DNA from: Streptomyces flaveolus
GTDB lineage: Bacteria > Actinomycetota > Actinomycetes > Streptomycetales > Streptomycetaceae
DNA: 64,000 bases
NCBI RefSeq assembly: GCF_000716535.1
Contig: NZ_JNWV01000021.1
Span: 103,046-167,045, forward strand
Reading direction: 5' to 3'
Both the position numbers and the translations under genes were made by a program. The notes beneath the pieces were generated by a model. It ran no database searches. It worked only from the letters and a program-made list of their open reading frames with translations, and was not told the origin of the DNA. This document shows, piece after piece, positions 51,241-60,593 of this stretch; the stretch's first letter is position 1; each line of letters starts with the position of its first letter.

Positions 51241-54200
51241 TTGACCCTGTACCAGGCCCACAGACGTGGGCTGCTCGTGCTCGGCACCGCTGTGGCGGCG
51301 CTGGCCTCGGTGTTCCCGGTTTCCGCGAACGCCGCCACCGGACACCCGCCGGACCCGGCCGTCCCGTTCGGGGCCCCCTCCGGCGCCGCACGGTCCGGCG
51401 CCCCGCGCACACTCACGCTGATCACCGGCGACAAGGTCGCCGTGACGGCCGGCGCCGGCGGACCCACCACGGTCACCGTGACCGACGCGCACGGCAGGGC
51501 GGCCGGCGCCCACGTCATGACCCAGGGCGAGCACACCTGGGTGTACCCGGACGCGGCACTGCCCTACGTGGCCTCCGGCGCGCTCGATCCCGCCCTCTTC
51601 GACGTGACCGGGCTCCTCGCGGACGGCTACGACGACGCGCACAGCGACCGGCTGCCGCTGATCGTGTCCTACACCGACGCGGCCTTCCGCTCCCGGGCCA
51701 CCACCGTGCCGAAGGGCGCCCGCAGGACCCTCACCCTGGACAGCGTCCAGGGCGCCGCCCTGTCCGCGGACCACTCCTCGGCGTCCGTCTTCTGGAAGTC
51801 CCTGACCGGCGAGGCGGCGCACGGCGCCCGCGCGGCCTCCGGTTCGCTGGCCGGCGGCATCGCCAAGGTGTGGCTGGACGGCAAGGCCAAGGCCCTGCTC
51901 GCCGACAGCACCGCGCAGATCGGTGCCCCGAAGGTGTGGAAGGACGGTGACACCGGCCAGGGCGTGGACGTGGCCGTGCTCGACACCGGCGTCGACACCG
52001 GGCACCCGGACCTCGCCGGACAGATCTCCGCGTCCGCCAGCTTCGTGCCCGGCGAGAGCGTCGAGGACGGCAACGGCCACGGCACCCACGTCGCGTCGAC
52101 CGTCGCGGGCACCGGCGCCGCCTCGGACGGCAGGGAGAAGGGTGTCGCCCCCGGGGCGTCGCTGCACATCGGCAAGGTGCTCGACGACAGCGGTTCCGGT
52201 CAGGACTCGTGGATCCTCGCCGGCATGGAATGGGCCGCCCGGGACCAGCACGCCAGGATCATCAGCATGAGCCTCGGCAGCGGTCCCTCCGACGGCACGG
52301 ACCCGATGAGCCAGGCGGTGAACCGGCTCAGCGCCGAGACCGGCGCCCTGTTCGTGATCGCCGCGGGCAATTCGGGTCCGGGTCCGTCGTCGGTGAGTGC
52401 CCCCGGCGCAGCGGACGCGGCGCTGACGGTGGGCGCGGTGGACGGCTCCGACCGACTGGCGTCCTTCTCCAGCCGCGGCCCGCGGCTGGGCGACGGTGGC
52501 CTCAAGCCCGACCTCACCGCCCCTGGCGTCGACATCCTGGCGGCCCGGGCGGCCCGCAGTCCCGAGGGCGAGGGCCCCTACACATCCCTGAGCGGCACCT
52601 CCATGGCCACCCCGCACGTGGCCGGAGCCGCGGCCCTGCTGTCCCGCGAGCACCCCGGCTGGACGGGGCAGCAGCTCAAGGACGCCCTGGTCAGCACCAC
52701 GGTGGCGACCTCGCGGTACAGCCCGTACGCCGCCGGTGCCGGACGGCTCGACGCCGCCGCGGCGGTGCACGGCACCCTGTACGCCACCGGTTCCGCCTTC
52801 GCCCGGCCGCGGTGGCCCTACCCGGACAGCGGCACGGTCCGCAGGGACGTCACCTACACCAACACCGGTGCCGCGCCCGTCAGGCTGGATCTGACGCTCG
52901 GTACTCCGGGCGCCCCGGCCGGCCTGTTCACCCTGACCGACTCGCGGGTGACCGTGCCCGCGCACGGCACCGCCACCGTGGGCGTGCTCACCCGTCTCGG
53001 GCCGGCGGCCGAGGACACCTCCTACAGTGGTTTCCTCGACGCCTCGGCGGCGGACGGCACCGCCCACGTGCGCACCACCGTCGGCGTGAACAAGGAGAGC
53101 CGCCGGGCGCTGCTGTCGGTCACGACGAAGGACCGCCACGGCGCGGGTCTGCCCGGTCAGCTCGTGCTCAAGGACATCACCCGCAACACGGTGCCGCAGG
53201 TCGTCGACATCGACGGCTCCGGCCGGCTGGACACCCGGCTGCGGCCCGGCACGTACGCGGCCTGGCTGTACGCCGACGTCCCCGGGCTGGACGACCCGCA
53301 CTCGCTGTCCCGGGCGGTGCTCACCGCCCCCGAGGTCGTCGTCGACGGCGACCGGAGCCTGGTGCTCGACGCCTCCCGGCTGCGCAGGCTCACGGCCGTC
53401 ACGCCGAAGCGGACGACGAACGCCTACGTCCGTCTCGACCAGTACCGCTCCTACCGGGACCTCGTGCCGTTCCACGAGGGCTACCAGCTCGAACCCTGGA
53501 AGTACGACAGCGTGTGGGTCACCCCGACACCGGAGGTGACCCGGGGTTCGTACACGTTCACCAGCCGCTGGCGCCAGGTCCAGCCGCGGTTGACCGTCGT
53601 GGCCGGCTCGCACACCTACGCCAGTGTGCTGCCGCAGACCATGTCCCCCAGCCTTCCCGAGGGCGCCGGCGGATACCGTGCCGTCGACGCGGGCACCGGC
53701 TCGGCCGACGACTTCGCCAGGGTGCACGCCGAGGGACGGGTGGCGGTCGTCCGGCGCGACGACGCGGTGACGCCGGTCGACCAGGCGAGGGCCGCCGCCT
53801 CGGCCGGCGCCCGGCTGCTGCTGATCGTCAACGACGGCACCGGACCGCTGGACGCCTGGGCCGACCTTCCCGAGGGTGCCCCGCTGCCGGTGGCGTCCGT
53901 CGGCACCGACGAGGGCCGTGACCTGCTCGCCCGCTTCCGGCACGGCGGGACGCCGGTCCTGAGGGTGACCTCCCACCCGTACCCGGACCACCTGTACGAC
54001 CTGCTGCTGCGGCACGACGGGTCCGTCCCGCCCGACCTCACCTACCGGCCCGGCCCCGGCGACCTGGCCCGGATCGACGTGACCGACCGGGACACCCGGC
54101 AGGGCGAGGCCGTCGACATGCGCAGTGACGTCTCGCCCGACGGCACCTGGGCGGTCGGGACGCCGGTCACCGCGGTGCGGGCGCAGGGTTCCCACACGGC

Positions 54201-54987
54201 GTGGGTGACCGCCGGCCCGGACGCCGTCTGGGTGGACGCGGCGGCGGTGCCCGACCTGACGGAGACCGGCCCGGCCCGCTCCTACCGGCCGCGTGGGACG
54301 ACCGAAGCCACCTGGTTCGGCGGCGTACAGCATCCGCGGCTGCTGGGCGACAGCGTCATCGACGTGCCGCCCGCGCGGGTGGGCGACCTCGTCGCCCTCT
54401 ACGGCCTGCCCGCCTACGGCGACTCCGGCGGCCATGCGGGCAGCGCCTTCGACCCGGCGGCGACCGTCCGGGCCGCCCTCTACCAGGGCGACGAACTGCT
54501 CGCCGAAGGAGACGACCGGATCAGCGCCGAGGTGGCACCGGACACCCTCCCCTACCGTCTGGTGGCGGACACCACGCGTGACCTGCCCGGCCGTCCGTAC
54601 TCGACGCGCACGCACACCGAGTGGGAGTTCCGCTCGGGGCACGCGGACGCGACGGCTCTGCACACGCTGCCCCTCGCGCAGCTCGACTACGCCGTGGCCA
54701 CGGACCTGTCCGGCAGGGCGCGGCGGCGGACCGAGGTGACGGTCACCCCCTCGCACCTGGCCGGCGTCGCCGGGGGCCGGTTCGGGATCGTCACGCTCGA
54801 CGTCTCCTACGACGACGGCGCGACCTGGCACCGGGCCGCCACGACGGGCCGGAGCCGGGGCGAGGGGACGCGTTTCCGTCTCGAGGCCCCGGCCGGAGCC
54901 CGGTTCGTGACGCTGCGGGCGTCCGCCCGGGACGGAGCGGGCAGCGGCGTGACCCAGACCGTGGTCCGGGCGTTCGGCCTGAAGTAG
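51241..54987 (+). CDS. Large secreted subtilisin-family serine protease (S8)
   Basis: A 1248-residue subtilisin. TTG 51241 has GGGGAG upstream; the signal peptide ends after VFPVSANAATG. A propeptide of about 200 residues precedes the catalytic domain. The triad is D248 (VAVLDTGVD), H280 (GNGHGTHVA) and S454 (SGTSMATPHVAGAAALL), with the oxyanion asparagine in IAAGNSGPG. A protease-associated-like insertion lies about residues 805-910 (VAVVRRDDAVTPVDQARAAASAGARLL in part). The rest are beta-sandwich domains. It is an extracellular protease as found in many Streptomyces. It ends at the hairpin at 55012. Confidence 0.93.
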   Translation: MTLYQAHRRGLLVLGTAVAALASVFPVSANAATGHPPDPAVPFGAPSGAARSGAPRTLTLITGDKVAVTAGAGGPTTVTVTDAHGRAAGAHVMTQGEHTWVYPDAALPYVASGALDPALFDVTGLLADGYDDAHSDRLPLIVSYTDAAFRSRATTVPKGARRTLTLDSVQGAALSADHSSASVFWKSLTGEAAHGARAASGSLAGGIAKVWLDGKAKALLADSTAQIGAPKVWKDGDTGQGVDVAVLDTGVDTGHPDLAGQISASASFVPGESVEDGNGHGTHVASTVAGTGAASDGREKGVAPGASLHIGKVLDDSGSGQDSWILAGMEWAARDQHARIISMSLGSGPSDGTDPMSQAVNRLSAETGALFVIAAGNSGPGPSSVSAPGAADAALTVGAVDGSDRLASFSSRGPRLGDGGLKPDLTAPGVDILAARAARSPEGEGPYTSLSGTSMATPHVAGAAALLSREHPGWTGQQLKDALVSTTVATSRYSPYAAGAGRLDAAAAVHGTLYATGSAFARPRWPYPDSGTVRRDVTYTNTGAAPVRLDLTLGTPGAPAGLFTLTDSRVTVPAHGTATVGVLTRLGPAAEDTSYSGFLDASAADGTAHVRTTVGVNKESRRALLSVTTKDRHGAGLPGQLVLKDITRNTVPQVVDIDGSGRLDTRLRPGTYAAWLYADVPGLDDPHSLSRAVLTAPEVVVDGDRSLVLDASRLRRLTAVTPKRTTNAYVRLDQYRSYRDLVPFHEGYQLEPWKYDSVWVTPTPEVTRGSYTFTSRWRQVQPRLTVVAGSHTYASVLPQTMSPSLPEGAGGYRAVDAGTGSADDFARVHAEGRVAVVRRDDAVTPVDQARAAASAGARLLLIVNDGTGPLDAWADLPEGAPLPVASVGTDEGRDLLARFRHGGTPVLRVTSHPYPDHLYDLLLRHDGSVPPDLTYRPGPGDLARIDVTDRDTRQGEAVDMRSDVSPDGTWAVGTPVTAVRAQGSHTAWVTAGPDAVWVDAAAVPDLTETGPARSYRPRGTTEATWFGGVQHPRLLGDSVIDVPPARVGDLVALYGLPAYGDSGGHAGSAFDPAATVRAALYQGDELLAEGDDRISAEVAPDTLPYRLVADTTRDLPGRPYSTRTHTEWEFRSGHADATALHTLPLAQLDYAVATDLSGRARRRTEVTVTPSHLAGVAGGRFGIVTLDVSYDDGATWHRAATTGRSRGEGTRFRLEAPAGARFVTLRASARDGAGSGVTQTVVRAFGLK

Positions 54988-55011
54988 GACACCTTCCGGC
55001 ACAAGCCATGT

Positions 55012-55038
55012 GCCCGCACCGAGACTCCCGGTGCGGGC
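55012..55038 (+). terminator. Hairpin after the subtilisin gene
   Basis: A perfect 10-bp stem (GCCCGCACCG at 55012-55021 with 55029-55038) and a 7-base loop, 24 bases after the stop. Confidence 0.8.
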
Positions 55039-55193
55039 CGACGGCCCCGCCTTCCGTCCGATGACTTACCCGCGCGTCCCGCTCGCCGCTTCCGCGGGAA
55101 ACACGGCAGTCAAACGACGGACGCACTTCGCCTGACTTACAGCCACATTGGGAGGCATACCGGAGAAACCGCACCTTTCACGAAGGAAGAAAC

Positions 55194-56027
55194 ATGTCTC
55201 GTACATGGTTGATCACCGGCGCGTCCCGAGGCTTCGGCCGCGCCCTCGCGGAGGCGGTCCTGGAGGCGGGTGACCGGCTGGTGGCGACGGCCCGCCGTCC
55301 GGAGCAACTGGAGCCCCTCGTCACCCTGTACGGCGACCGGGTGCTGCCGGTGGCCCTGGACGTCACCGACGTCGCCGCCGCCCGGCGCGCCGTCCAGTCG
55401 GCCGTCGACGTCTTCGGCACGCTCGACGTGGTGGTGAACAACGCCGGGTACGCCAACAGCGCTCCCATCGAGGAGATGGCGGAGGACGACTTCCGCGCCC
55501 AGTTCGAGGCGAACTTCTTCGGTGTCGTCAACGTCACCCGTGCCGCCCTGCCGGTGCTGCGCGCGCAGCGCTCGGGCACGTTCGTGCAGTTCTCCTCGCT
55601 CGGCGGCCGGGTCGGCGGCACCCCCGGCATGGGCGCCTACCAGAGCGCGAAGTTCGCCGTGGAGGGCTTCTCGGAGGTCCTGGCGAACGAGGTGGCCCCG
55701 TTCGGCGTCAGGGTCGTCATCGTCGAGCCGGGCGCCTTCCGCACCGACTGGCAGGGCTCCTCGATGGAGCTGCACGCCGTGGGTCCCGACTACGAGGAGA
55801 CCGTCGGCGCCATGAACAAGTACCGGTCGGAGAACAACGGCACACAGCCCGGCGACCCGGTCCGCGCCGCCAAGGTCCTCATCGACGTCGTGAACGACGA
55901 CGACCCGCCGCGTCGGCTCCTGCTCGGCGCCGCGGCCGTGACCGCGGCCCTGGAAGCGGGCGAGGCCCGCGCCGTAGAGACCCGCAAGTGGGCCGCGGCC
56001 AGCGCCGCCGCGGACTTCCCGGCCTAG
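55194..56027 (+). CDS. Short-chain dehydrogenase/reductase
   Basis: A 277-residue SDR paralogous to 47650-48474. WLITGASRGFGRALAEAVL, NNAGYANSA, FSSLGGR and YQSAK (GAYQSAKFAVEGFSEVL) give a complete active site. The C-terminal part PGDPVRAAKVLIDVVNDDDPPRRLLLG is shared with its paralogue. ATG 55194 follows AAGGAAG. It is followed by a second SDR in the same direction after 126 bases, and the pair ends at the hairpin at 57038. Confidence 0.9.
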   Translation: MSRTWLITGASRGFGRALAEAVLEAGDRLVATARRPEQLEPLVTLYGDRVLPVALDVTDVAAARRAVQSAVDVFGTLDVVVNNAGYANSAPIEEMAEDDFRAQFEANFFGVVNVTRAALPVLRAQRSGTFVQFSSLGGRVGGTPGMGAYQSAKFAVEGFSEVLANEVAPFGVRVVIVEPGAFRTDWQGSSMELHAVGPDYEETVGAMNKYRSENNGTQPGDPVRAAKVLIDVVNDDDPPRRLLLGAAAVTAALEAGEARAVETRKWAAASAAADFPA

Positions 56028-56153
56028 GCACGTCCGGGGCCGTACCCCTCCCGGCCGACCCGGCGCCTCCGGTGCCCGGCCTCCGGGGCCGCCCCGTCCT
56101 CCTCCGTTCCGTCTTCTGCCCCTCGCACACGTCATCCCGAAGGGAAACACATC

Positions 56154-57011
56154 ATGTCCCCCAAGACCTGGCTCATCACCGGCGCCTCCAGCGGGCTCGG
56201 CAAGGCTCTGGCCGAACACGTCCTGGCCAGCGGCGACCAGGTGGTGGCGACCGCCAGCTCGACCGCGGCCACCACCGAGCTGGCCTCCCGGTACCCGCAG
56301 ACCGCACTGGCGGTGAAGCTGGACGTCACCCTGCCCGCGGACCGCGAGAACGCGGTGCGGGCCGCCGAGGAGCGCTTCGGTGGCATCGACATCCTGGTCA
56401 ACAACGCCGCGATCGACTTCGTCGGCGCCCTGGAGGAGCAGGAGGAGAGCGACTACCGCCGTATGTTCGAGGTCAACTTCTTCGGCGCGGTCGAACTCAC
56501 CCGCGCGGTGCTGCCCGGCATGCGCGCCCGGCGCAGCGGCACCGTCGTCAACATCTCCTCGATGGACGGCCTGGCCAGTCTCCCCGCCAACGGCTACTAC
56601 TCGGCCACCAAGTTCGCGCTGGAGGGCTTCACCGAGTCGCTCTGGCAGGAGATCGAGCCCATCGGCCTGCACGCGGTGATCGTCCAGCCCGGTTCCTTCC
56701 GCACCGGGATCGAGAACCGGACGAAGGTCTCCGGCGAGGCCATCGCCGACTACTCCGCCACGGCCGGGGTCTTCCGCACCATGATGGGCAGCCTCACCCC
56801 GGAGATGTTCCCCGGCGACCCCGAGCGGGCCGCCGAGGTGATCCGGCAGGCCGTGACCGCCCCCGAGCCGCCCCACTGGGTGGTCCTGGGCAGCGACGCC
56901 CAGCGCCGCATCGGCGCCAAGCTCGACCAGCTGCGCGCCGAGTTCGACGCCGGCAAGGAGCGGGCGTTCAGCACGGACTTCCCGGGGGCCGCCGACAACG
57001 CGGTGCTCTGA
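56154..57011 (+). CDS. Short-chain dehydrogenase/reductase
   Basis: A 285-residue SDR. WLITGASSGLGKALAEHVL, NNAAIDFVG, NISSMDG and YYSATK (NGYYSATKFALEGFTESL) complete the cofactor and catalytic motifs. It is related to the preceding SDR but more distant. ATG 56154 follows AAGGGAAAC. Substrate unknown; these classical SDRs act on small carbonyls or alcohols. Its transcript probably ends at the hairpin 57038-57087. Confidence 0.9.
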   Translation: MSPKTWLITGASSGLGKALAEHVLASGDQVVATASSTAATTELASRYPQTALAVKLDVTLPADRENAVRAAEERFGGIDILVNNAAIDFVGALEEQEESDYRRMFEVNFFGAVELTRAVLPGMRARRSGTVVNISSMDGLASLPANGYYSATKFALEGFTESLWQEIEPIGLHAVIVQPGSFRTGIENRTKVSGEAIADYSATAGVFRTMMGSLTPEMFPGDPERAAEVIRQAVTAPEPPHWVVLGSDAQRRIGAKLDQLRAEFDAGKERAFSTDFPGAADNAVL

Positions 57012-57037
57012 AGCCGGCGCGTCGCCCCCCGGCGACC

Positions 57038-57087
57038 GCGAGAGGCGCACTCGAGGTGGTCGTCCCGACCCCGGGTGCGCCTCTCGC
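57038..57087 (+). terminator. Long hairpin after the SDR pair
   Basis: A perfect 13-bp stem (GCGAGAGGCGCAC at 57038-57050 with 57075-57087). The 24-base loop can pair further (GGTCG with CGACC). It begins 27 bases after the SDR stop and overlaps the first codons of the MBL remnant. Confidence 0.8.
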
Positions 57088-57460
57088 CGTATCCGGCGCC
57101 CCGCCCCTTGGCGCGTCCGCGCCGGTCGACCCCACCGCCCACCCCGGCCTGCTGGACGGCGACGGCACCTACCAGATGCCCACCGCCTGCTACCTGGTGC
57201 AGGGCGAGGGCTGCACCGTGCTGGTGGACGCCGGCACCGGCCCGGTGCGACTTGAGTTCATCGCGGTCGGCGGTGCGCTGCCCGACGAACTCGCCGGGTT
57301 CGCCGTGGCGCTCGCGCCGGCGCCGGAGGGCGGCCTCTCGCGCACCGTCATGGAAGCCGCCCGCGCGGCCGGCGTCCTGGAGCCCGTCGAGGGGGACACC
57401 GTGGCGACAGCCCCCGGTGTCCGCCGGGGCGGGGACGGCCCCTGCTGGGTGAACGCGTGA
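57056..57460 (+). pseudogene. Truncated MBL-fold hydrolase remnant
   Basis: The frame reads LLDGDGTYQMPTACYLVQGEGCTVLVDAGTGPVRLEFIAVGGALPDELA in pieces, the N-terminal strands of an MBL-fold hydrolase, similar to GGLLVERDGRRLLIDAGMGPVRG in the gene at 20354. The metal motif HxHxDH that should follow is absent. A short tail (EPVEGDTVATAPGVRRG) resembles a later part of the fold. An internal deletion has therefore removed the active site. The start lies inside a terminator hairpin. Confidence 0.65.
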
Positions 57461-57579
57461 GCCGGGGCTGTCCACGGACAGCCCGGAACGCCGCGCCGGC
57501 GGCAGGTGGTCGGGGCCACCTGCCGCCGTCGGCGGTCTCTGTCTGTGGTGCGTCTGCTGTGTGCGGGTCGCTCCGGAGG

Positions 57580-59022
57580 TCAGACGGTGATCGTCTTGTA
57601 CTCGGTGTAGGTGCCGAGGCCGACCGTGCCGTACTCGCGGCCGATGCCGCTGGCCTTGAACCCGCCGAACGGGCCGTCGAAGGCGACGGAGGCGCCGTTG
57701 ACCGTGACGGTGCCGGTGCGGACACGGCGGGCGACCGCCAGGGCGTGCTCCTCGTCGGAGGACCAGACGCCGCCGGAGAGGCCGTACTCGGAGTCGTTGG
57801 CGATGCGGACCGCGTCGTCCTCGTCGTCGTAGGCGATGACGACCAGGACCGGGCCGAAGATCTCCTCCTGCGCGATCCGCATGGAGTTGTCGACGTCGGC
57901 GAAGAGGGTGGGGGTGACGTAGTTGCCCTTCTCCAGGCCCTCGGGGACCTGCGGGCCGCCGGTGACCAGGCGGGCGCCCTCCTCGATGCCGAGCTGGATG
58001 TAGTTGCGCACCCGCTGCTGCTGGTCGGGGCGGATCATGGGGCCGATGAAGGTGTCGGGTTCGTTCGGGTCGCCGACCTTCAGCGACTCCATCAGCTCCT
58101 TCAGCGCGGTCACGACCTCCTCGTACCGGCTGCGGGGAGCCAGGATCCTGGTCTGGGCGATGCACGACTCGCCGTTGTTGAGCAGGGAGCCGAACTTCAG
58201 GCCCGCGACCGCCTTCTCGACGTCGGCGTCCGGCAGGATGATGGCGGCGGACTTGCCGCCCAGCTCCAGACTGACCCGCTTGAGCTGCTCGCCGGCGAGG
58301 GAGGCGATGCGGCGGCCGGCGCGCGTGGATCCGGTGAAGGCGATCTTGTCGACGTCCGGGTGCCTGACCAGGTACTCGCTGGTCTCCCGGTCGGCGGGCA
58401 GGACGCTGATGACACCCTCGGGCAGGCCCACCTGCTCCAGCAGCTCGGCGAGGAAGCCCATGCTCGGGGAGTTCTCCGGGGAGACCTTCAGGACCACGGA
58501 GTTGCCGGCCACCAGCGCCGGGATGATCTTGGAGGTGGCGGAGGAGAAGGGCGAGTTCCACGGGATGATCGCGGCCACCACGCCGACCGCTTCACGGCGC
58601 ACCACGCTGCGCACGGGGGACGCCGGGTCCGACGGGGCGAACGTCTCCTCCCAGCCGAACTCCTCCGCGGCCTTCAGGTAGGCGTTGGCCTGCCGGGTGA
58701 GACCGGGCTGTCCGGCGCGGGTGAACCAGCCGGCCGAGCCGTTCTCCAGGGTGATCAGGGCGGCGATCTTCTCCGCGTTCTCCTCGCGCAGCGCGTTGAA
58801 CCGGCGCAGGAGCGCGATCCGCTCCGCCGGCGGGGTCAGCCGCCACTCCCCCTCGTCGAAGGACTTGCGTGCCGCGGCGACCGCGCGGTCGATGTCGGCG
58901 GGCTGCGCCTGGGCGGCGCGGGCGACCACCGACTGGTCGTGCGGCGAGGCGATGTCGAGCAGCTCCGGGTTGCTCGGCTCGACCCAGGACCCACCGATGA
59001 AAAGCCGGTCATACGTGATCAT
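57580..59022 (-). CDS. Aldehyde dehydrogenase (NAD(P)-dependent)
   Basis: A 480-residue aldehyde dehydrogenase of normal length. PWNSPFSSATSKIIPALVAGNSVVLKVSPENS binds the cofactor, IAFTGSTRAGRRIA is the nucleotide loop, E253 is in VSLELGGKSAAI, and the catalytic cysteine is C287 in NNGESCIAQTRI. EEIFGPVLVVIAYDDEDDAVRIAND and PFGGFKASGIGREYG are the C-terminal signatures. It oxidises an aldehyde to an acid. ATG 59022 has AAGAGAAAG upstream. It is divergent from a TetR gene at 59161, its likely regulator. Confidence 0.95.
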   Translation of the reverse strand: MITYDRLFIGGSWVEPSNPELLDIASPHDQSVVARAAQAQPADIDRAVAAARKSFDEGEWRLTPPAERIALLRRFNALREENAEKIAALITLENGSAGWFTRAGQPGLTRQANAYLKAAEEFGWEETFAPSDPASPVRSVVRREAVGVVAAIIPWNSPFSSATSKIIPALVAGNSVVLKVSPENSPSMGFLAELLEQVGLPEGVISVLPADRETSEYLVRHPDVDKIAFTGSTRAGRRIASLAGEQLKRVSLELGGKSAAIILPDADVEKAVAGLKFGSLLNNGESCIAQTRILAPRSRYEEVVTALKELMESLKVGDPNEPDTFIGPMIRPDQQQRVRNYIQLGIEEGARLVTGGPQVPEGLEKGNYVTPTLFADVDNSMRIAQEEIFGPVLVVIAYDDEDDAVRIANDSEYGLSGGVWSSDEEHALAVARRVRTGTVTVNGASVAFDGPFGGFKASGIGREYGTVGLGTYTEYKTITV

Positions 59023-59095
59023 GCGCTTTCTCTTTTCCGTGCTCTCGGTCGTTCGGACCTCTCGTCCAACCGCCACTTCAATGTAGCACTTCTGT

Positions 59096-59124
59096 TGGTT
59101 AGGTGCACATAGACGTGGTGACAA
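59096..59124 (-). promoter_or_regulatory. Possible promoter of the aldehyde dehydrogenase gene
   Basis: On the minus strand TTGTCA (59119-59124) is followed after exactly 17 bases by TAACCA (59096-59101). This is close to the sigma-70-type -35 and a weak -10. It lies about 75 bases before the start codon. Confidence 0.35.
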
Positions 59125-59160
59125 AACTCAGATAGGCCTCAGTGGAGGTACTCTTAAGGG

Positions 59161-59703
59161 ATGAGAGCCGACGCTGCACGCAACCTGGAAACAGTCCTGA
59201 CCACCGGAGCGCGCATGCTCGCCGCCGACCCCGGCGCGAGCATCGCGAGCATCGCCGCCGAGGCGGGTGTGGACAGGCGCACCGTCTACCGGCGCTTCGC
59301 CTGCCGCGAGGAGCTCCTCGCGGCCATCTACGAATCGCGTGTCACGGCCATCGAGCGGGCCATCGAGGACGCGCGGCTGCGCGAGGCACCCGTCGCCGTG
59401 GCCCTGCACCGCTACGTCGAGAACATCATCACCGTCAACCGCACGTGGCCCGTCGACCTCACCCGCATGCTCGCCGACGACACCATCCGCCGGCGCCGGG
59501 ACGCCTGTATCGCCGAGGTCGACGCCTTTCTCCGCAGGGCCACCGACGAGGGGCTCCTGCGCCGGGACCAGCCGGAGGGATGGGCAGCACCGCTGCTGCC
59601 CGAGCTGGTGCACCTGGCATCGCACCAGCAGAGGCACCTGGCTCCCGGAAAGGCCGCCGACGTGGTGGTCGACACCTTTCTGCACGGCGTCGGAGCGTCC
59701 TGA
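59161..59703 (+). CDS. TetR-family transcriptional regulator
   Basis: A 180-residue regulator. The HTH is GASIASIAAEAGVDRRTVYRRFACREELLAAIYESR (about residues 25-60). The C-terminal domain is helical. ATG 59161 is preceded by GGAGG 12 bases away and AAGGG immediately before it. It is divergent from the aldehyde dehydrogenase and probably represses it in the absence of an aldehyde or related inducer. It ends at the hairpin at 59731. Confidence 0.88.
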   Translation: MRADAARNLETVLTTGARMLAADPGASIASIAAEAGVDRRTVYRRFACREELLAAIYESRVTAIERAIEDARLREAPVAVALHRYVENIITVNRTWPVDLTRMLADDTIRRRRDACIAEVDAFLRRATDEGLLRRDQPEGWAAPLLPELVHLASHQQRHLAPGKAADVVVDTFLHGVGAS

Positions 59704-59730
59704 GGCGGAGATCCGGACGGTGACATGGCT

Positions 59731-59763
59731 CGGGCCCGGCGGGAACACGTCCCACCGGGCCCG
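59731..59763 (+). terminator. Hairpin after the TetR gene
   Basis: CGGGCCCGGCGGGA (59731-59744) pairs with TCCCACCGGGCCCG (59750-59763) with a single mismatch and a 5-base loop, 28 bases after the stop. Confidence 0.8.
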
Positions 59764-59804
59764 GCGTCCGTCGCAGGAGCTAGGTATAAAACTGCCGGAC
59801 GTTG

Positions 59805-59841
59805 TTGACACCTGGGTCTCCGCCCACTATGGAGACCTGAC
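59805..59841 (+). promoter_or_regulatory. Orphan promoter with overlapping inverted repeat
   Basis: TTGACA (59805-59810), 17 bases, TATGGA (59828-59833). GGTCTCC (59815-59821) and its exact complement GGAGACC (59831-59837) overlap the -10. GGAGA is also 6 bases before an ATG at 59842. The frame after that ATG opens MPPSASTAAGPPGPTFIRRR but does not continue as a recognisable protein, so this is a regulated promoter left without an intact gene. The rest of 59764-60209 shows nothing else. Confidence 0.5.
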
Positions 59842-60209
59842 ATGCCCCCTTCCGCCAGTACAGCAGCAGGACCGCCAGGCCCAACGTTCATCCGCCGCCG
59901 CGTCGGCGTCTCGGACCGTGCATGCTCTCTCCAGTGTGAGACGGGTGGGACGAACCGCCGCGGTCGTCGCGACACGGGCGGGCCGGCCGGCGAGCACGCC
60001 TGCCGTGACACCTTCGAAGGGCCGACGGCCGTCTCGCCAACGTGCACCCTGTCACATGCGATCAACACCGGACACACGTTCAGCTCCGTGCGTGATCACA
60101 TGTTCACCGGCCGGGCGGCGGAACGTCCGTTGTCTGCGGCGATGTCGGCATTGCGGGCCGCTCCGGGTGTGAACTCCGGTGCCCTGTCGGAGCGTTCACC
60201 AGGTGTCAG

Positions 60210-60443
60210 CGCTTGCGTCACCCGCTCCTGGGCGGCATCTGGATCCTGCATACCTTCCCGGCGCTGGTCGGCGGCCTGTTCACCCGCTGGTTCCACCGCT
60301 GGGCGTTGCTCGCCGGCTGGGCGGTCGGCATGATCCACGGCACGGCCGCGGCCTACGGCGTGGCCTCGCCGACGCAGAAGCACTTCGGCGGCTCCGCGAA
60401 GGAGATCCCCGGCATCGGGGAGATCGGCTACATCGCCCTGGAC
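60210..60443 (+). pseudogene. Fragment of a sodium:solute symporter (MctP-like)
   Basis: The frame reads LLGGIWILHTFPALVGGLF, TRWFHRWALLAGWAVGMIHG and YGVASPTQKHFGGSAKEIPGIGEIGY, an internal part of the solute:sodium symporter family as in monocarboxylate permease MctP. No transporter sequence is found before or after, so about 75 of some 500 residues survive. It is fused in frame to sequence upstream of the LuxR regulator, but not part of it. Confidence 0.68.
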
Positions 60444-60593
60444 ACTCGCTCACACCATCCCCGTCACACTCGTTCACAGGGGGGCCTCGGCTACGTGTAT
60501 CCGTCCTCTTCGCCGGGAGAGCACGGCTGCGCACACATAGGCTCGGAAGGTGAAGGCACGAGGCGGGTCCGGTGGGAAAGGGAGTGGGGCGCC

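Noticed and set aside
50834..51412. Minus-strand frame covering the gap before the subtilisin
   Set aside because: It includes both arms of the 60-bp hairpin and the 5' end of the subtilisin; no family is recognisable and no ribosome site is visible.
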